Assembly (NCBI GenBank): GCA_012295275.1 | Contig: CM022673.1 | Location: forward strand, 3,957,605 to 4,017,604 | Direction: 5' to 3' | Source of the DNA: Chrysomallon squamiferum | Taxonomy: Eukaryota > Mollusca > Gastropoda > Neomphalida > Peltospiridae | DNA: 60,000 nt | Shown: piece by piece, positions 1-13,825 of the stretch | Numbering within the stretch: position 1 is the stretch's first letter | Layout of the letters: the number at the start of each line of letters is the position of its first letter | The notes under the pieces: generated by a model | The model's input: the letters and a program-made list of their open reading frames with translations, nothing else | Told to the model about the DNA's origin: nothing | Database searches by the model: none | Made by a program: the position numbers and the translations under genes

Positions 1-350
1 TTCGTATTTTCTGTAAAACAAATGTTTACAAATTAATATTCGTTTTTTAAATCGTATACTTTTATTACCATAATTTTATCCGATATATTTGACTAAAATT
101 TCATTAAAGCATAAAATGGTTTTAACCGTTAAAACACTTACAATTATATTCATTTTACGGAAATAGCCGATAATTACCGAAACGTAACTTGTTCCAAATT
201 ACCATTATTGTTATTGTTTGGGGGTTTTTTATTTTATTTTTTGTCTAATTGTTTAAATATATATCGAATAGATGTGAAAATATTTGAAAATGAATTATGA
301 TTTTTTCCCCACAGTTAAACTAATAATAATAACAACAATATAACAATAAT

Positions 351-386
<36 letters not shown>

Positions 387-515
387 AATAATAATAAAAA
401 CGCAGTTTGTTTGGAACTTTTGTATGGAAATAACTTCTTCTTATTTATAAAATTCAGCACCTTTAAATTCATCATTATCATTCGTTTTTTCAAAAAGTAT
501 TAGCCAATGGAACGC

Positions 516-582
<67 letters not shown>

Positions 583-1244
583 CACGTATTCATACAAACA
601 TCACTCTGCTCAGCCTATCTACACGTTAAGTCGAAATACATATTATGTTTTGTCTCGAAAAGACACAATTCGTTATCTTACAACCTTTAGCATTAGATAT
701 ACCCTACTGTTTAACCCAGTCGTATAATTATCAGATATATATCTTGATAGTATATTATAATAACAGCCATTGTTTTATTCTTACCAGCATCTAAAGGGCA
801 TAAAATAAGAATTGCCGCTACTTATTCTGAAGTAAGTATTTGTATTTTAATACTACTAATTTTCTTTCCTAAAACTTTTATGTAAACTGCAGTATAGTTT
901 TCACAGTGGTATTAATAGTAGAACTATTAGTAATGGCGGTGGTGGTAGTAGTAGAACAGTAGTAGTAGTAGTAGTATTTGCGGTAATCGTAGTAGTAGAA
1001 GTAGTTTCGCTGATATTTTGTTTGAAGTGATCGTTTTCATCGTCGACATAGTAATAAAACAAATTTTTTGATGTCTTACAGTGATAACTGAACAGTCGAA
1101 TCAAAACCATGTTTTATTACGGGATTTGGAGATTTATGAATAAAAAAATAATAAAATAAAATAAAAATATATACCCGGTTTCAAAGATGTATCACTGTCG
1201 GCCCTTCCCTATTGTTAAACTTCCGATGTTTTGTTGTTTTTTGT

Positions 1245-1293
<49 letters not shown>

Positions 1294-1826
1294 CACGTTG
1301 TTATCATTATACTGAAACCCAATTTATCTTGAAAGTTATCCCAAGTGTAAAGATAATACTGCTGTTTTGAAATCACGGATTCGCCCCTAAAAATGCTTAT
1401 CTGAAAAGATATGTACTGTGTTTTAACAAACATAAACACGTACACAAATAAATCTCAAAAACTGTCTAGCTTTAAAGTATATAACTGTAGGTACTTTAAA
1501 ACGTAGGAATAATAATAAAAAATGCTTAGCATTATCAAGAAGGTCCTGATTCGTTCGAATTTTGCTGTGTTCATATTATGTATATATAAATATATAACAA
1601 ATATTTACAACTGAAATAAGGAATAATTTACACACGTTATGTATGAAAACCAATTTATTTATGTACAAATCTATGTATCTATGAATGTCTGTGTGATAAA
1701 GGTTAACTAATAAATGTTTACCTGCATTTCTATGAGTCTATCTATCTGTCTGGGATACCAACATAAACACGACAAGTATACAATGCATATTGCTCAAGTG
1801 ACATCAGTTTCTAATTATTCTTTTAG
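1..1826. other. Upstream flank and putative 5' UTR intron of the prolyl 4-hydroxylase-like gene
   Basis: No coding exon is recognisable here. The stretch holds a poly-T run (353-382), a long AG dinucleotide repeat (about 518-578), a TG repeat (about 1249-1291) and trinucleotide runs near 940-1000. A pyrimidine-rich tract ending in TTTTAG at 1826 lies directly before the start codon at 1830. This looks like a splice acceptor, so at least one non-coding first exon and the promoter should lie further left; neither could be placed. Confidence 0.5.
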
Positions 1827-1829
1827 AAT

Positions 1830-2653
1830 ATGGCGCGAAAACGACTTGTTAAAAGAACGGTCGAAAGTAGGTCAGCACCAGACGAAAAAACTGTACCGAG
1901 ATCATCAAAAACTATCAGTAACGATTTTTCATCGTCTGTCAAAGTAATACTTTTAATCATCATCGGAATCTGCATTATCGGTTTTCTGTTTTACCCAGAT
2001 ATATCAAATTTAGTAAATTCCATGAAAAATACCAAAGACGACCCTGTTAAATACAACGATGAACGTGACAGAGATGCAAGTTTAAACAGCGACAACAAAA
2101 AAAGTAAAAGACGAGAAGATTTAATGGAAGAAGAAGAAAATGGCGGCTACATTGCAGATACTAATGATGACGATGCAGACGAAGAGGACATCAGTTTAGA
2201 TGTAACAAAGGAAAAGAAGGACGAAAAGAAAAAAACAGAAAAAAATGAACAAACCTACGTTAAATTTGAGCCAGGAAAAACCGGAAGTCTGCCTATCAAA
2301 ATAGAAGACGACAGTCAAGTACCGAAAACGAAATCAAAACCGAAATCAAAGTCAAACGATAAAACTAAAAAAAGTCGGCCAGTGAAAATAAAAGAAACAA
2401 AGAGAAAGATGAGTTGCCAGACGAAATCAAAAATTTTAAAGCCAAGTACCAGAAGACTCTTACCGCTAAGAAAATATTTTCCGGCGGACGAAGAATACCA
2501 CCAGTGGAACTTCTACATCAGAAGGAAACCAACAGTTCCGTTAAGTATGTGTGTTTTATTATATATATATCATTTGATTTTATTTTTATTGTAATTTTAC
2601 CATCATTGTCATCATCTTTATCATTATTATCATTTTCATCATCGTCATCAACA

Positions 2654-2692
<39 letters not shown>

Positions 2693-2925
2693 CCAGAGTG
2701 TATCTTTTTGACGATTTCTTGTCTCAAGAAGAATGTGATGGTTTACGAGATGCTCACGACCGACACGTGGAAGAAACCAGCAAACTGTCACCAATCTTGT
2801 GTTTCGACAGCGTCACCACACTGAATAAACATCTCAAAGACGCCAAGAAAAAGATAAAAGTCACACCTAATGTGTTTACTGAGGGTACCTTCTGCTGGTG
2901 ATATTTCTTCATTATGATTTTGTTT

Positions 2926-2981
<56 letters not shown>

Positions 2982-5073
2982 ATATATATATAGTAGTAGC
3001 TCAAGCAGTGGTAGTAGAAGTAGTAGCAGAAACATTATATGCAGCTTAAGCAACAGGAATGGAATAATATTTATTAGTTTTACTTAATGGAATCTTACTC
3101 AGTGTTAAACAAGAAGGTATTACATCGTACAATACGGATATTTTCAAATGTTATTTATTAACTGTTTCATTTTAATTGTCAGGTACAAAATGTGTCAATG
3201 CAACATTTTCCAATCAGCTATCGCAGTGGTTTCACTCAAACTGGAGTTACAGCACTGCGTTTTATCCTGGAGAAAACAAATTTTCTTATGCTTTTGCCGA
3301 TCGAGTCCAGCAGGCGATGGGATTAGATCCTGATAACGGCGGTAAAATACAACTAACATCTTATCCAGTAGGAAAGGGTATGTGCAATACAGTATTTTAA
3401 ACTGTCTCTCTTTCTCTTTGTTAGACAGACAAGTACGCACAAGCGAGACTAAGACAAACATATATCAGGTAGTTCAGTAATTCAGTAGGTTTTATGACCA
3501 CTAAAATTTTGGAACAAGTGTAGATCAGATTATTGTTAAAAGTGAAATTCGAAAGTTGAGGGTTTTTTTTATCAGCAGTGGGTGATGTCGCTACGATGTG
3601 TAAAAAATGCATTCAGTCGACTGGATATGAATCTCCGTTTGATGAAGTCTGTTCCTTTGCTCTCACGGCGACTGACCAAGTCCCGTTAACGTGACTGGCG
3701 GCCTTTGACGCTGATGTACACAAATTCCTGTCAAATCCCAGACTGGAATTCATGGCATTCGTTAGATGTTGTGCTGCTATCGCCAAATCTATCATGAAAT
3801 CGCATTGTGACTTTGGCAGACCGACTGTGCCCGTCAAGGATATACGCCTATACTTACACATTCTTTCATATAATTATGAGAAAATGATTCCAGTTTTCTA
3901 TGTAGTTTTTTTGTTGTTGTTTTTTTTTTTCGAATAAAAAAAAACAACGATTTGTTTGCAGCATACAAGACGCACACAGACTGTACAATTGATGGCGTTG
4001 ACAAACGGGATCGTTTCGCCACGGTTTTGGTGTATCTGTCGGACGTCAAAAAAGGCGGGGAAACCAAATTTCCAGGTAATTCTCTTTGTTCCTAGAAATA
4101 CATGAATATGCATTCTTTATTTTTAATAAAATCTGTACAGTTTTGAAAGAATAATAAACTATTATTATTATTATTATTGTTATTATTATTATTATTAGAT
4201 AAGATAATCATTATTTCAATTTTGTATATTGAAACATAATAGAGTATAATTATGTTTTGTAACATTGTTTTATTATTATTATTTTTTTAATACTAAGGGT
4301 AGAAACAAAATACTGAAAAAAATATTCCTGGTATTTCAAAGTGGTAAATTTTAAACCAGATATCTGATAATAAACAAAATAATAATTCACGTCAACTCTT
4401 TGTTTTTTCAGCTACAGAATACGAAAGGTATTGCATTCCAGTCGCTTAAACTCCTTCAGTTATTATTAGAAAACTTTATTCGGGAATAACTATTTTTATT
4501 TTTCCTCTTATTTTTCATAAACATCAGTAAGTGCTCATTCTAGTGTATGGTCATGAATAACTAATGTCGAAGCTTATACATGAATAACAAACAAACTGTT
4601 GCAATACGCAGATCTTGGAATATGGGTAAAACCACGTAAAGGCCGAGCATTAGTCTGGAACAACATGGACGAGAATGGAAAGTGTGATCCGTTGTCAGCC
4701 CACGTGGCGTCTAAAGTAGAGGAGGGACAAAAATATGTTTTAATAAGATGGTATGTCAGTATACCGAATTACTTCTCTTTCTTTTTCTTTTTTTTTCTTT
4801 TTTTGTAGTGTTCTTTTAAAAATATTTTTTTACAAATATTTTCATTATGGTTATTAAATTTCGGATTAATATCACGCTAGTAATTTATGTATTCATGCTG
4901 ACTGCAACTTTGATTTTCTTACCGTTTTTAGTTTTTTTCTTTTACAACCATTGCTGTTGCTGCTACTATTACAGCTACTACTACCATATTAACTGTGTTG
5001 TTGTTATGGTGATGATGATGAATATATTATTATTATTACTATTATTTTCATTATTATTGTTGTTGTTGTTATT

Positions 5074-5147
<74 letters not shown>

Positions 5148-5351
5148 TATTATTATTATTTAAACAGGTATTATTATAAAAACTTTTACTCTCTCGGGAA
5201 AAGACCAGCCGAGCCGGAATTGCCTCGTCGAATACCCGGCGCACCTAAAGTTTCATGTGACGAGTATGAAATGGGCAGCTGCCGATGGTATGACGAATGG
5301 AATTACGATCACTTGTTAGATTACGAGCGTCAGAAGCTGACACTTATATAA
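1830..5351 (+). CDS. Membrane-anchored prolyl 4-hydroxylase-like 2OG-Fe(II) dioxygenase, six coding exons
   Basis: Exons: 1830-2544, 2697-2884, 3183-3377, 3962-4075, 4612-4750 and 5168-5351 (TAA). Exons 2-6 join in phase with GT-AG introns. The N terminus has a short basic tail, one hydrophobic segment at about residues 37-56 and then a Lys/Glu/Asp-rich stem, as in a type II membrane protein with its enzyme domain in the secretory lumen. The catalytic domain carries the P4H pattern: HTD (about H371, D373), GGETKFPDLG, a distal His (about H435) and a Lys ten residues later (about K445), the His-Lys spacing known from collagen P4H. The family hydroxylates prolyl residues using Fe(II), 2-oxoglutarate and O2; the substrate here is unknown. 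Odd: the frame at the start of exon 1 differs by one base from the frame at its end (see the A run at 2367-2373), so residue numbers assume one extra base. Exon calls are manual, but phases and motifs agree. Confidence 0.88.
2929..2976. repeat. CA dinucleotide microsatellite
   Basis: Uninterrupted CA units in intron 2 of the P4H-like gene, about 45 bases after the exon 2 donor. Confidence 0.95.
3570..3860. other. GC-richer island of unknown origin in intron 3 of the P4H-like gene
   Basis: This patch is clearly less AT-rich than the surrounding intron. It is nearly open on both strands: a minus frame of about 80 codons (3861-3613), and a plus frame interrupted by one TGA near 3690. It is not needed to join exons 3 and 4, whose phases and P4H motif fit directly. 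It may be a relic of a mobile element or a processed pseudogene. I could not match it to a family on either strand. Confidence 0.4.
5074..5146. repeat. ATC/TCA trinucleotide microsatellite
   Basis: About 24 uninterrupted ATC units in intron 5 of the P4H-like gene, just before the acceptor of the last exon and flanked by ATT runs. Confidence 0.95.
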
Positions 5352-5375
5352 TTTTAGACACACACTTAGAACATT

Positions 5376-5381
5376 AATAAA
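5376..5381 (+). terminator. Polyadenylation signal of the P4H-like gene
   Basis: A canonical AATAAA lies 25 bases after the stop codon. It is the first such signal downstream, implying a very short 3' UTR. AATAAA is frequent by chance in this AT-rich DNA, so the call rests on position. Confidence 0.5.
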
Positions 5382-6084
5382 CATTGACAGTCACATATTA
5401 AAACTTCTTTTTTTACCTGACAAGGATTGTCTGTTGTTTGTATGTAGTGCTAGAAAACTGTTGTGAAGAAAAAGTTACATTTTGACCGTTTCCAAGGATA
5501 AAAAAATTAAAATAAACGGAAAATATTTTAGCCAGTAATGCAAATAATAATAATAATAACAATAACAATAACAATAAAATAAATAAATAAAATAAAATAA
5601 AATAATGAATAAATAAATATAAAAATAATGAATGAATGAATGAATGAATAAAGAAAGAAAGATAGATAATACAGGTAAATTATTGAATTCAGTGAAATTA
5701 TGTCTTTATTTATCATCTCTAATTTGGTGGTAAAATTAAAGAAATTAAAACAAAATAAGAAACTAAGAAGGAAACATGTTATTAGTGTTTATCAAAAATA
5801 ACAATTAAACGATGGTCTATAACGCCAGAAGATACTAACAACACTGTTCCAATCTCTCGTCACTCCGGCACAAAATCTCAAACATATATTTGATCAGTCA
5901 TATTATATGCAATACTTCATCAGAAATTACAATGATAAACATGCCTTCGAAATCTTAGTAAATCGTTCTAAACTTTTTGATACAATGTATGAAATGCTTT
6001 AATGTGATTTTATTATTTATTTATTTAATATTTAATAACGTACGTATATCTTGTATCTAAGTTATCTAGCGCTGTGCAATGGAT

Positions 6085-6215
6085 AAAAAGGATTTGAGAA
6101 CTGCAGCGCCACTCAGTGGATTACTTACTCATTTAGCAAAGGATCTTTTGTATATGAACCTTGCCATAAAAATGACAGTACATGCCACATACATTGATAA
6201 ACGAAAGCATGCTGC
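6085..6215 (-). mobile_element. Diverged SINE-like repeat (relic)
   Basis: A patch with richer base composition. Read on the minus strand it resembles the gastropod SINE that contains GATCCCTTGCTGCTAA and GTGGTATGTGCTATCC type segments: the plus strand shows TAGCAAAGGATCTTTTGTAT, then ACAGTACATGCCACA, in the expected order. The identification is from memory of the repeat, and divergence is high. Confidence 0.45.
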
Positions 6216-6367
6216 ATGTCAAACTCCTAATTCAAATTTGACACAAAAAAACAACAACAAAAAAAACAACAAACGATGAATCATTTCGCCTTGTACAAAA
6301 GATAAATTTTATTCTAATGCAAACAGAGCATGAAAAAAAAAATGTATATTTACAGCTACAATGACTG

Positions 6368-6400
<33 letters not shown>

Positions 6401-7245
6401 ATGACTAAAGTAATACAAGATATGTGCTATTTTCAGTTGTTGAAAAAGCAAGAAGAAAAAAATTGAATTCGAAACGAAGGAAAGTTGTACTCTTGTAGCA
6501 CTATTCTTAAAAAAAAATAATAATAAAATAATAATAAAAATAATAATAATTCGTATATTCATCATGACAAAGGTTTTTTACACTAATATTTTTAAAGCGA
6601 TCCTGTGACGTTTTAAAGTTTTGTTTTGGTCTCTTCCAACTTTGATTTGCTCACATTAAATAAAAATATAAACAAGGTTCATTCCTTGAACAGTTAGGAA
6701 TCGATTCAGTCTTAATTAAATAAAAAACAAAATAAATAAAAAATTAATAATAAATAAATAAATATTACACATAAAATCATAACGATATTAATATAAACAA
6801 CCCTAATAATCACGTTTTCATTGCTGAACATAATATTTTAAATTACTAAAAAACACAAATGCTAAAAGAGATTCTTTTCGTCTTTACAGCCAAATAAAAT
6901 AAAATTAGAAAAATGAGTTAATTTAAATAATTAATAACTTGTTAAATCAACATTAACACGTCACTATAAATTAATTTTAAATAAGTTTAAATAAATTAGT
7001 CACCATAACAGTCCATGTTTTCTTGGCTAACTGATAAATACGTAAACTCGACAAGCCAGACATATTAATAACTTACGACAAGGTTACGTCAGTCGTAAAG
7101 CAGTGCAAACAATTATCGACAATGAACCACCAAAGTTAATTAAAATATTATTTATGACATAACTGTGAGGGCTTTTTTTTTTTTTTTCTGTTTTTTTCAG
7201 AATAAATATTTTAATACTTTCAGAATTAAGAAGAATAAATGTTAA

Positions 7246-7290
<45 letters not shown>

Positions 7291-7633
7291 CTCCTTTGTT
7301 ACAGCCCAAATTTATTTTAAAGAAATAACACTGATTATCAAGATAAATAAAAATTTAAGAAAGTATGTGGAAAAAAATCTAACCATTATGACAAACTTTA
7401 TTACCAACAATCAGGCATAGTTTGTTAAACTCAAACAAATTAGTATTAAAAAAATGAATTTCTAAATTTATTTGCTGTAAATAGATAAATTAATTAATAA
7501 ATAAATAGAATATCAGCGTAAGCACTGGACAGTGTGAAAGAATATAAATGGTTCTTTTGGATTTCTGAATTTCAAACATTTTCTTTTGGGTTCCAATGTT
7601 TTTGTTTAATGCACTATTATTATTATAATTATT

Positions 7634-7680
<47 letters not shown>

Positions 7681-10328
7681 AATTATTATTATTATTTAAT
7701 CTAAGATTTTTTTTATCAACACCTTAGAATAAAAACGTTTTACTGTTCCCAAATAGCTTGTTATTTACAATGAATTTTTTATTTTTAACTTTTTAACAGT
7801 AAAAATTAACTGAAGAATACTAAAATACAATAACAAAAGAAGCTATTATTTTAACACTGAAATGATATAAACATTCTTTTTTGTTTTTTTTTTTTTGCAA
7901 CTTTTCTCAAAACTATTTTTTTTTTTTTTTACACCTTTAAAATAAATTAAACACAAAAACAAAAAAATAATTATAATAATTAAAAAAAAACATTTAGAAA
8001 AAAATGGCTTCAGTTTTACATTTGAAATAATGTTTATAAACACATATAATAACTAACCCCCAGCAATAAACAGGACTCAAATATTAAATATAAAAAAGTA
8101 ATGAAAGAAATTTCTATAATATATAATATCAAAAAAAGTTTGACAGTTGAAAAAAAAAAAAACCAGTGACAGCAAGAATTTAAGAACACAATATTTTATA
8201 CTGTAATACTGACAAAGTAAAATAATTTTTTTTTTTTTTTTTTTTTTAAATTATGCATTCTGCATCAAGACTGCCATTGTTGGCCAGTCTGGTTTCTTGA
8301 ACCTGAGAAACTTGTATTTATTTACATGCAGTACACAGATGACATTGAAAACATCTAAAGAAATAAAATGAGGTAATAATCCAGAGAACTAAAGTGGTGG
8401 TTTCATGTACTAATCACACTGCTAACTGTCGATAAAATGATTCCCTGCAAGATAAATCATTAGGTAAACACCGCAGTTTCAGAACAAAAACACCATAAGT
8501 AATGTTTGATTTGTTGTTGTCGCTTTATTTTAAAATATGTTTAAAAACGTAAGACAATTTCTCATTTTTATTATAACTTTTGTTAAATTACTTTTTCGTT
8601 TTTCAGTATTTTTGTTAAAAATATTTCATTATAAATACCATGTTTCAGTGTTATTTTATTAAACAATGAAACAAACTATGCAGAAAATTTTCAGTAACTT
8701 AACAATTTTTTTTCAGAAATCCATTAAAAATAAATATAAAATTGCAAATGTAACATTTACATGTAAAAATCAGCCAGACTAAAAAGTAACTCATATACAA
8801 TCACAAATTGTACTCAAGGGACATCATTTAGTCTTTTGAGGTCTCCTCTCCAGTCATTAAGGTTCATTTTCACTATGCAACACCGTCACTGCAGATCATT
8901 TGTATTGAAAATTCCTGTAAGTCTTCCAGATCAGTATGTTTTCTTTATTGCAATAACACTGCCAACACCAAGATGTTGCATAATAATAACACTCCTTTAA
9001 TTAAAAATACAAAAATGGTAACATTCCTTTAATTAAAAATATAATAAAGTAGAAATTTTTTTTTTTGATATGCAGAGATTCGCTGTTTTATTAGTACATA
9101 CGTCAAGGCACACATTAATAGCTGCAAACGTTTGCTTTTTTTTTCGCAAGCATGTACATTATTGAAGCTGCTCAAAGTTTTGTTGTTTTCTAGTCCACCC
9201 ACAAAGTGCACAATGATTTTGTATTTCACTTTTATGGAAACATTTAAAAAACAAATAATAATTTTAAAAAAAAGACAGAAGAGGAATGTGTAAAATAATA
9301 TGAATTACATGTTGCATTAAAAAAATAAAAATAAATAAATTTGGATTCTTCTTAAGCCGGCCATTAGAGATAATAAAAAATAAAAATAAAAATACAACAA
9401 AAAAAACAATAAAAATATATATACATTTCTAGTTTTAATGCTTAGTATTATTTCTAAGCATTTAAAAACATCTTTTTTAAAGGCAAAATTAATAATATGA
9501 AAAGTATTCAGATGTTTAACAATATTTTATCTTTTTCTTTTTGTTGCTGTTTTAAAACTTTATTTAATTTTTATTTAACACAGCTGAGTATTTAGTGATT
9601 TAGTACATTCTCTGCTTCCATCTCTAATGGCCGATGCTGGTGTAATTCACTTTGAAAATAAACTTGATTACATGATGTTGTTCTACTTCTTACAGCATTT
9701 AACAGAAGTAATGAAGTATTTTATACATAATGCAAATCTTTCCCAAATTGTTTATCAAATCAAGCAAAAATGAAATAATGATCTCAGTTTAGCTTAACAG
9801 TCAAAAACATTTAATACAATTAAATGCAATAGGTATACTTTGAAAACAATGGATTCAGATGACAATTTTAAAAATAAAATGTCTCCATTTTGTTTTTACA
9901 TGGCTTTTAATAATGGCATGCATCTCAACATTTTCATGTTTCAACAATTACAAAATTGGAATGGTTTATTCAGCAAGTTCCACCTAGTTTTGCTCAGATA
10001 TTTGAAAAGTCACAGCGAAATTTATCCCCACTTTGTGCTCTCATAAAAATTTTTTCCTCAATCCAATCATTTCTGTTAGGGCTATTGAAGATTAATTTCA
10101 AACATTAAGTATTAACATTCTATTTTTTGTTCCTTTTTCCTTTTTTTATTTTTTTTTTGAATTTCACAGACTTCTTCTCATGTCTTCTCAAGTTTACTTT
10201 GCTATGAAGATTTTATTATTTTCTCTTTTTTTGGTCTGTGAAATGTTATAATGAATTGTAAATAAATTAGGTGTTTACAACCTTTGGCATTTTTGAAATT
10301 GATAAATGTAATAAGAATTACACGGGTT

Positions 10329-10359
<31 letters not shown>

Positions 10360-12694
10360 TTTTCAAAACATTTTGTTCTATTTTTGCTTTTTAATAAAAA
10401 ATTGCTTGTATGAAACCACTGTATTACATTTTTTTTTCTTAATATTAAAAAAGCAACATTATGCATGTATAACATATTCAGTATTATTACCTGAATCAAG
10501 TTTCACATTTCCAAACTTTGTTCCCACACACCAAACATAATATACTGCTTATAAAGAAATCAGTTACTTCACAAAGTAAATTTAAAAAAAAAATTAAAAT
10601 TAAATGGAATGTTAAAAAGATAAATTTCATGTGCACTGACAGCCATGAGGGGTATCAAAGGATGAAATATGAACATAAATTAGACCAAAATACATTGTAC
10701 TTCCTTTTTTTTTTCTCCTGACAAAATGATTTACAATAACTGCAGTATGTTGACAATATTCAATTATTAAAAAGGGTATTTACCTGTTGTATTACGCATT
10801 CTCAGCCCAGACACCCAGTGAAATGGAGTGCTATTAATGTAAAAAAAAAAAAAAAATAATATTGTATTCCAGAAATAACTATTCTCCAATTTCAGTTTGT
10901 AAATCTCCAGAAATAACTGTTCTCCCAGTTTGTAAATCTCTATAACCAGAGATCCCAAATAGCCTTCTAAAAAAAAAAAAAAAAAATTATAATATTTTTT
11001 TTTTACCATATTAAGAGGTAATCTTTATCCAATATGAAACAATTTACAGTGAAAATGTAAAGCAAGTCAAAATCATGTACAATGCTTATATTATCAATGT
11101 ACGAAATTTCATAACTTCAAACCTATTTGCTTCTATCATCATAACTTTTTTTGTAAGAAGATATACAAATTTGTGTTATGAAACAAAAAAAGATTAGAGA
11201 AAACTCAATTTTTCTTTAAACAGTGCTGAACTTTATCATGAAAATATTGAGTTTGAGTTTTTTTAAGAACAATAAGCATATATGCGCATATATATATACA
11301 TATAAACACACATATCCACATACACACATTCTGTATTCCTATTTTTATTCTAGCACAAAAAATTATAGTTGAAATCAACTAAAGAATGTTTAAATTTTTC
11401 CTTTATGGGAGCGACACACAAACACACGCATAGTCACATATACAAAATTGTATACAATGCTACAGTTTTTGGAAAATATTAAGACTAGATGTGAATCAGA
11501 TGATTAGATGAATTTGTACAGAACTTTTATAGTATTATGAAATAAAAATACAATGTTAAAAAAACAACAACCCAAAAACAAAAAAATTAAACAAACATCA
11601 CAGCATAAAAAAATGAGAAACACTCAGATCTCAAAAACATTCACCAGCATACATTATAGAGACAGATAACAAAGAAAGGGAAAATTTAACATGAAATAAT
11701 TTTTTTTCAGTGTTTGCTTCAAATTAAGCATTTAGCACATACAAAATAAAGTAACTGATAATCACAGAGTACAAGCCAGTGTTCTCATTCCAGAAAAAAA
11801 AAAAAAAAAAAAATGCTACCAGGAAGTTATACTTAAAAAAAAAAAAAAAAAAATTAAAAAAATTGGTGTACTTCAATTTTAAAACTATTTCAAGAAATAA
11901 TAATAATAATAATAATAAACAACCAATTAATACTATTGTTTAGTTTAACATTTTCTGAAATTAAGATTAAGTTGTAGTATTTTTTAAAACATTAAAAAAA
12001 AAAAAAAAAAAAAAAAAAACCAACTGGTATAAATTTGAAAACTGGAAGGTGGTTTTTACTGAACTGAAGAGTACTATTTACATTTTGTATACAGCCAAAT
12101 TTGTTTTTAAAAAATAGATATATATTTACATAAAGCTCATCACTGTACAATTTCAGATTATTGACAGCATTTTTCAAATCTCAAATGTCAATGTTTTGGG
12201 CACTTTTCTTTTGATTGCATATAGTTTTAGATTTTGAATATTTCTTATCTTTTTCTTTTTCTTTTTATTTAAAACCAGCTTTAAGTACAGAAAAAAATAT
12301 TAGAAAAAAGCAACAACCATATGAAAAGTAACTTCTTTCTTTACATTAAAGACTGTATCGGTTACTTTTAGGTTGGTTTGATAGTGATATTTAAAACCAG
12401 TCTTCTGCCATTTATTTTAAAGGGAATATATATACACACACAATGAAGAAGAAAAAAAAAAACAGGAGGAAAAAATTATCCATTTCCCTCCTTATTGAAT
12501 CACTTTTATCTTTATTGTACTTTCTGGAATCTGTCTCATATAGGGAACATAAATCTATAGCACAGACGTGTAAAAAACATGAAAATTTTAAACTGATTTT
12601 GAATTTACACTGTTTCCGTTTGGATGTGTACAGATCACAACAACATAAACATCCTGAACAAAAGCAGGATTGTTATCAGGACTGTTAATAAGTA

Positions 12695-12698
<4 letters not shown>

Positions 12699-12763
<65 letters not shown>
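12699..12763. repeat. 65-base poly-T run
   Basis: A single uninterrupted homopolymer, unusually long and likely to be of uncertain length in an assembly. Confidence 0.95.
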
Positions 12764-12764
<1 letters not shown>

Positions 12765-13181
12765 TCTGTTTTAAATTATCATTTTACATGCAATGTCATG
12801 GAATGAACATTTTATCTGATCTCACTAAAGCCCTCTTAGTTTTATCCAGTTTTCTTAAACAGTTTTAATTAACACCAATGTTTCTGAAAGATAAATTCAA
12901 TAATTTACTAGCGACGGTGACATAATGCACCACGCAGTAATAATAATAATAATAATTATATCTATCTTACAGAAATATTCAACAACTTGTAAAATCAACA
13001 AAATTTATTTGTCAACAAATGCTATCAGTAGTCACCAATCCAACGAAACATACAGAATATAAATCTTGAATCTTGGAAGTTGTTATGTATTATTCAAAAA
13101 CGTTTCTATTTCTTTTAACAAAATATACAAATATACTTTGAACAATAAGAATGTATTCAACCTAGAACCACTTTTTTTTTT

Positions 13182-13220
<39 letters not shown>

Positions 13221-13780
13221 CAGTTAAACTTCTTGTTTAATTTGGAGTTGAAATAAAATAAAATCATAAAATAACAATACACTACAATTTAAGATTTTGC
13301 CATTTGTTGCTTCAGTTTGTAATAATAATTCACTTACTGAGTGAAAGAAGGAAGCAGTTTTTTTTAATCATCATCATTAATTTAGAATTCATAAATTTAT
13401 GCATATTGTCTTATAGTTTGTTTCTGCAGTTAATAAAACAGACAATTTATTTTATTTTCTATGCACTGTTTTATTCAATTTTATTAAAATATAAAAAATA
13501 CAGTGATTTATTTTATTTTTAAAAATTTACTGAAAAGAAGTGATCCTATTGTTGTTATTAGTTCAGCAACTTCAAAATTAATTTACATGAAACTTTGACA
13601 TTTTTTATTTATGTATAAATATAATTTTAATTTATTTAAAAGACTTTAAGATGACAAGATTTATCTCACTTCTGTTTCGATGGTGAACTTTTCGACAGCC
13701 AACAAAATTTAATGCCCTATTAATATTAGGTGTGGCACTAATTTTTTGAATTAAAAATAAATAAATAAATAAATTTAATT

Positions 13781-13825
<45 letters not shown>

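Noticed and set aside
2518-2727. Minus-strand poly-Asn/Asp open frame
   Set aside because: It is the translation of ATT/ATC microsatellites in an intron, antisense to real exons.
4412-4427. A 16-base micro-exon in the P4H-like gene with AG before and GT after
   Set aside because: Including it breaks the reading frame. Skipping it joins GGETKFP directly to DLGIWVKP in phase, as the family requires.
4981-5244. Minus-strand poly-Asp/Asn open frame
   Set aside because: Low-complexity translation of the ATC repeat, overlapping the true last exon of the P4H-like gene on the other strand.
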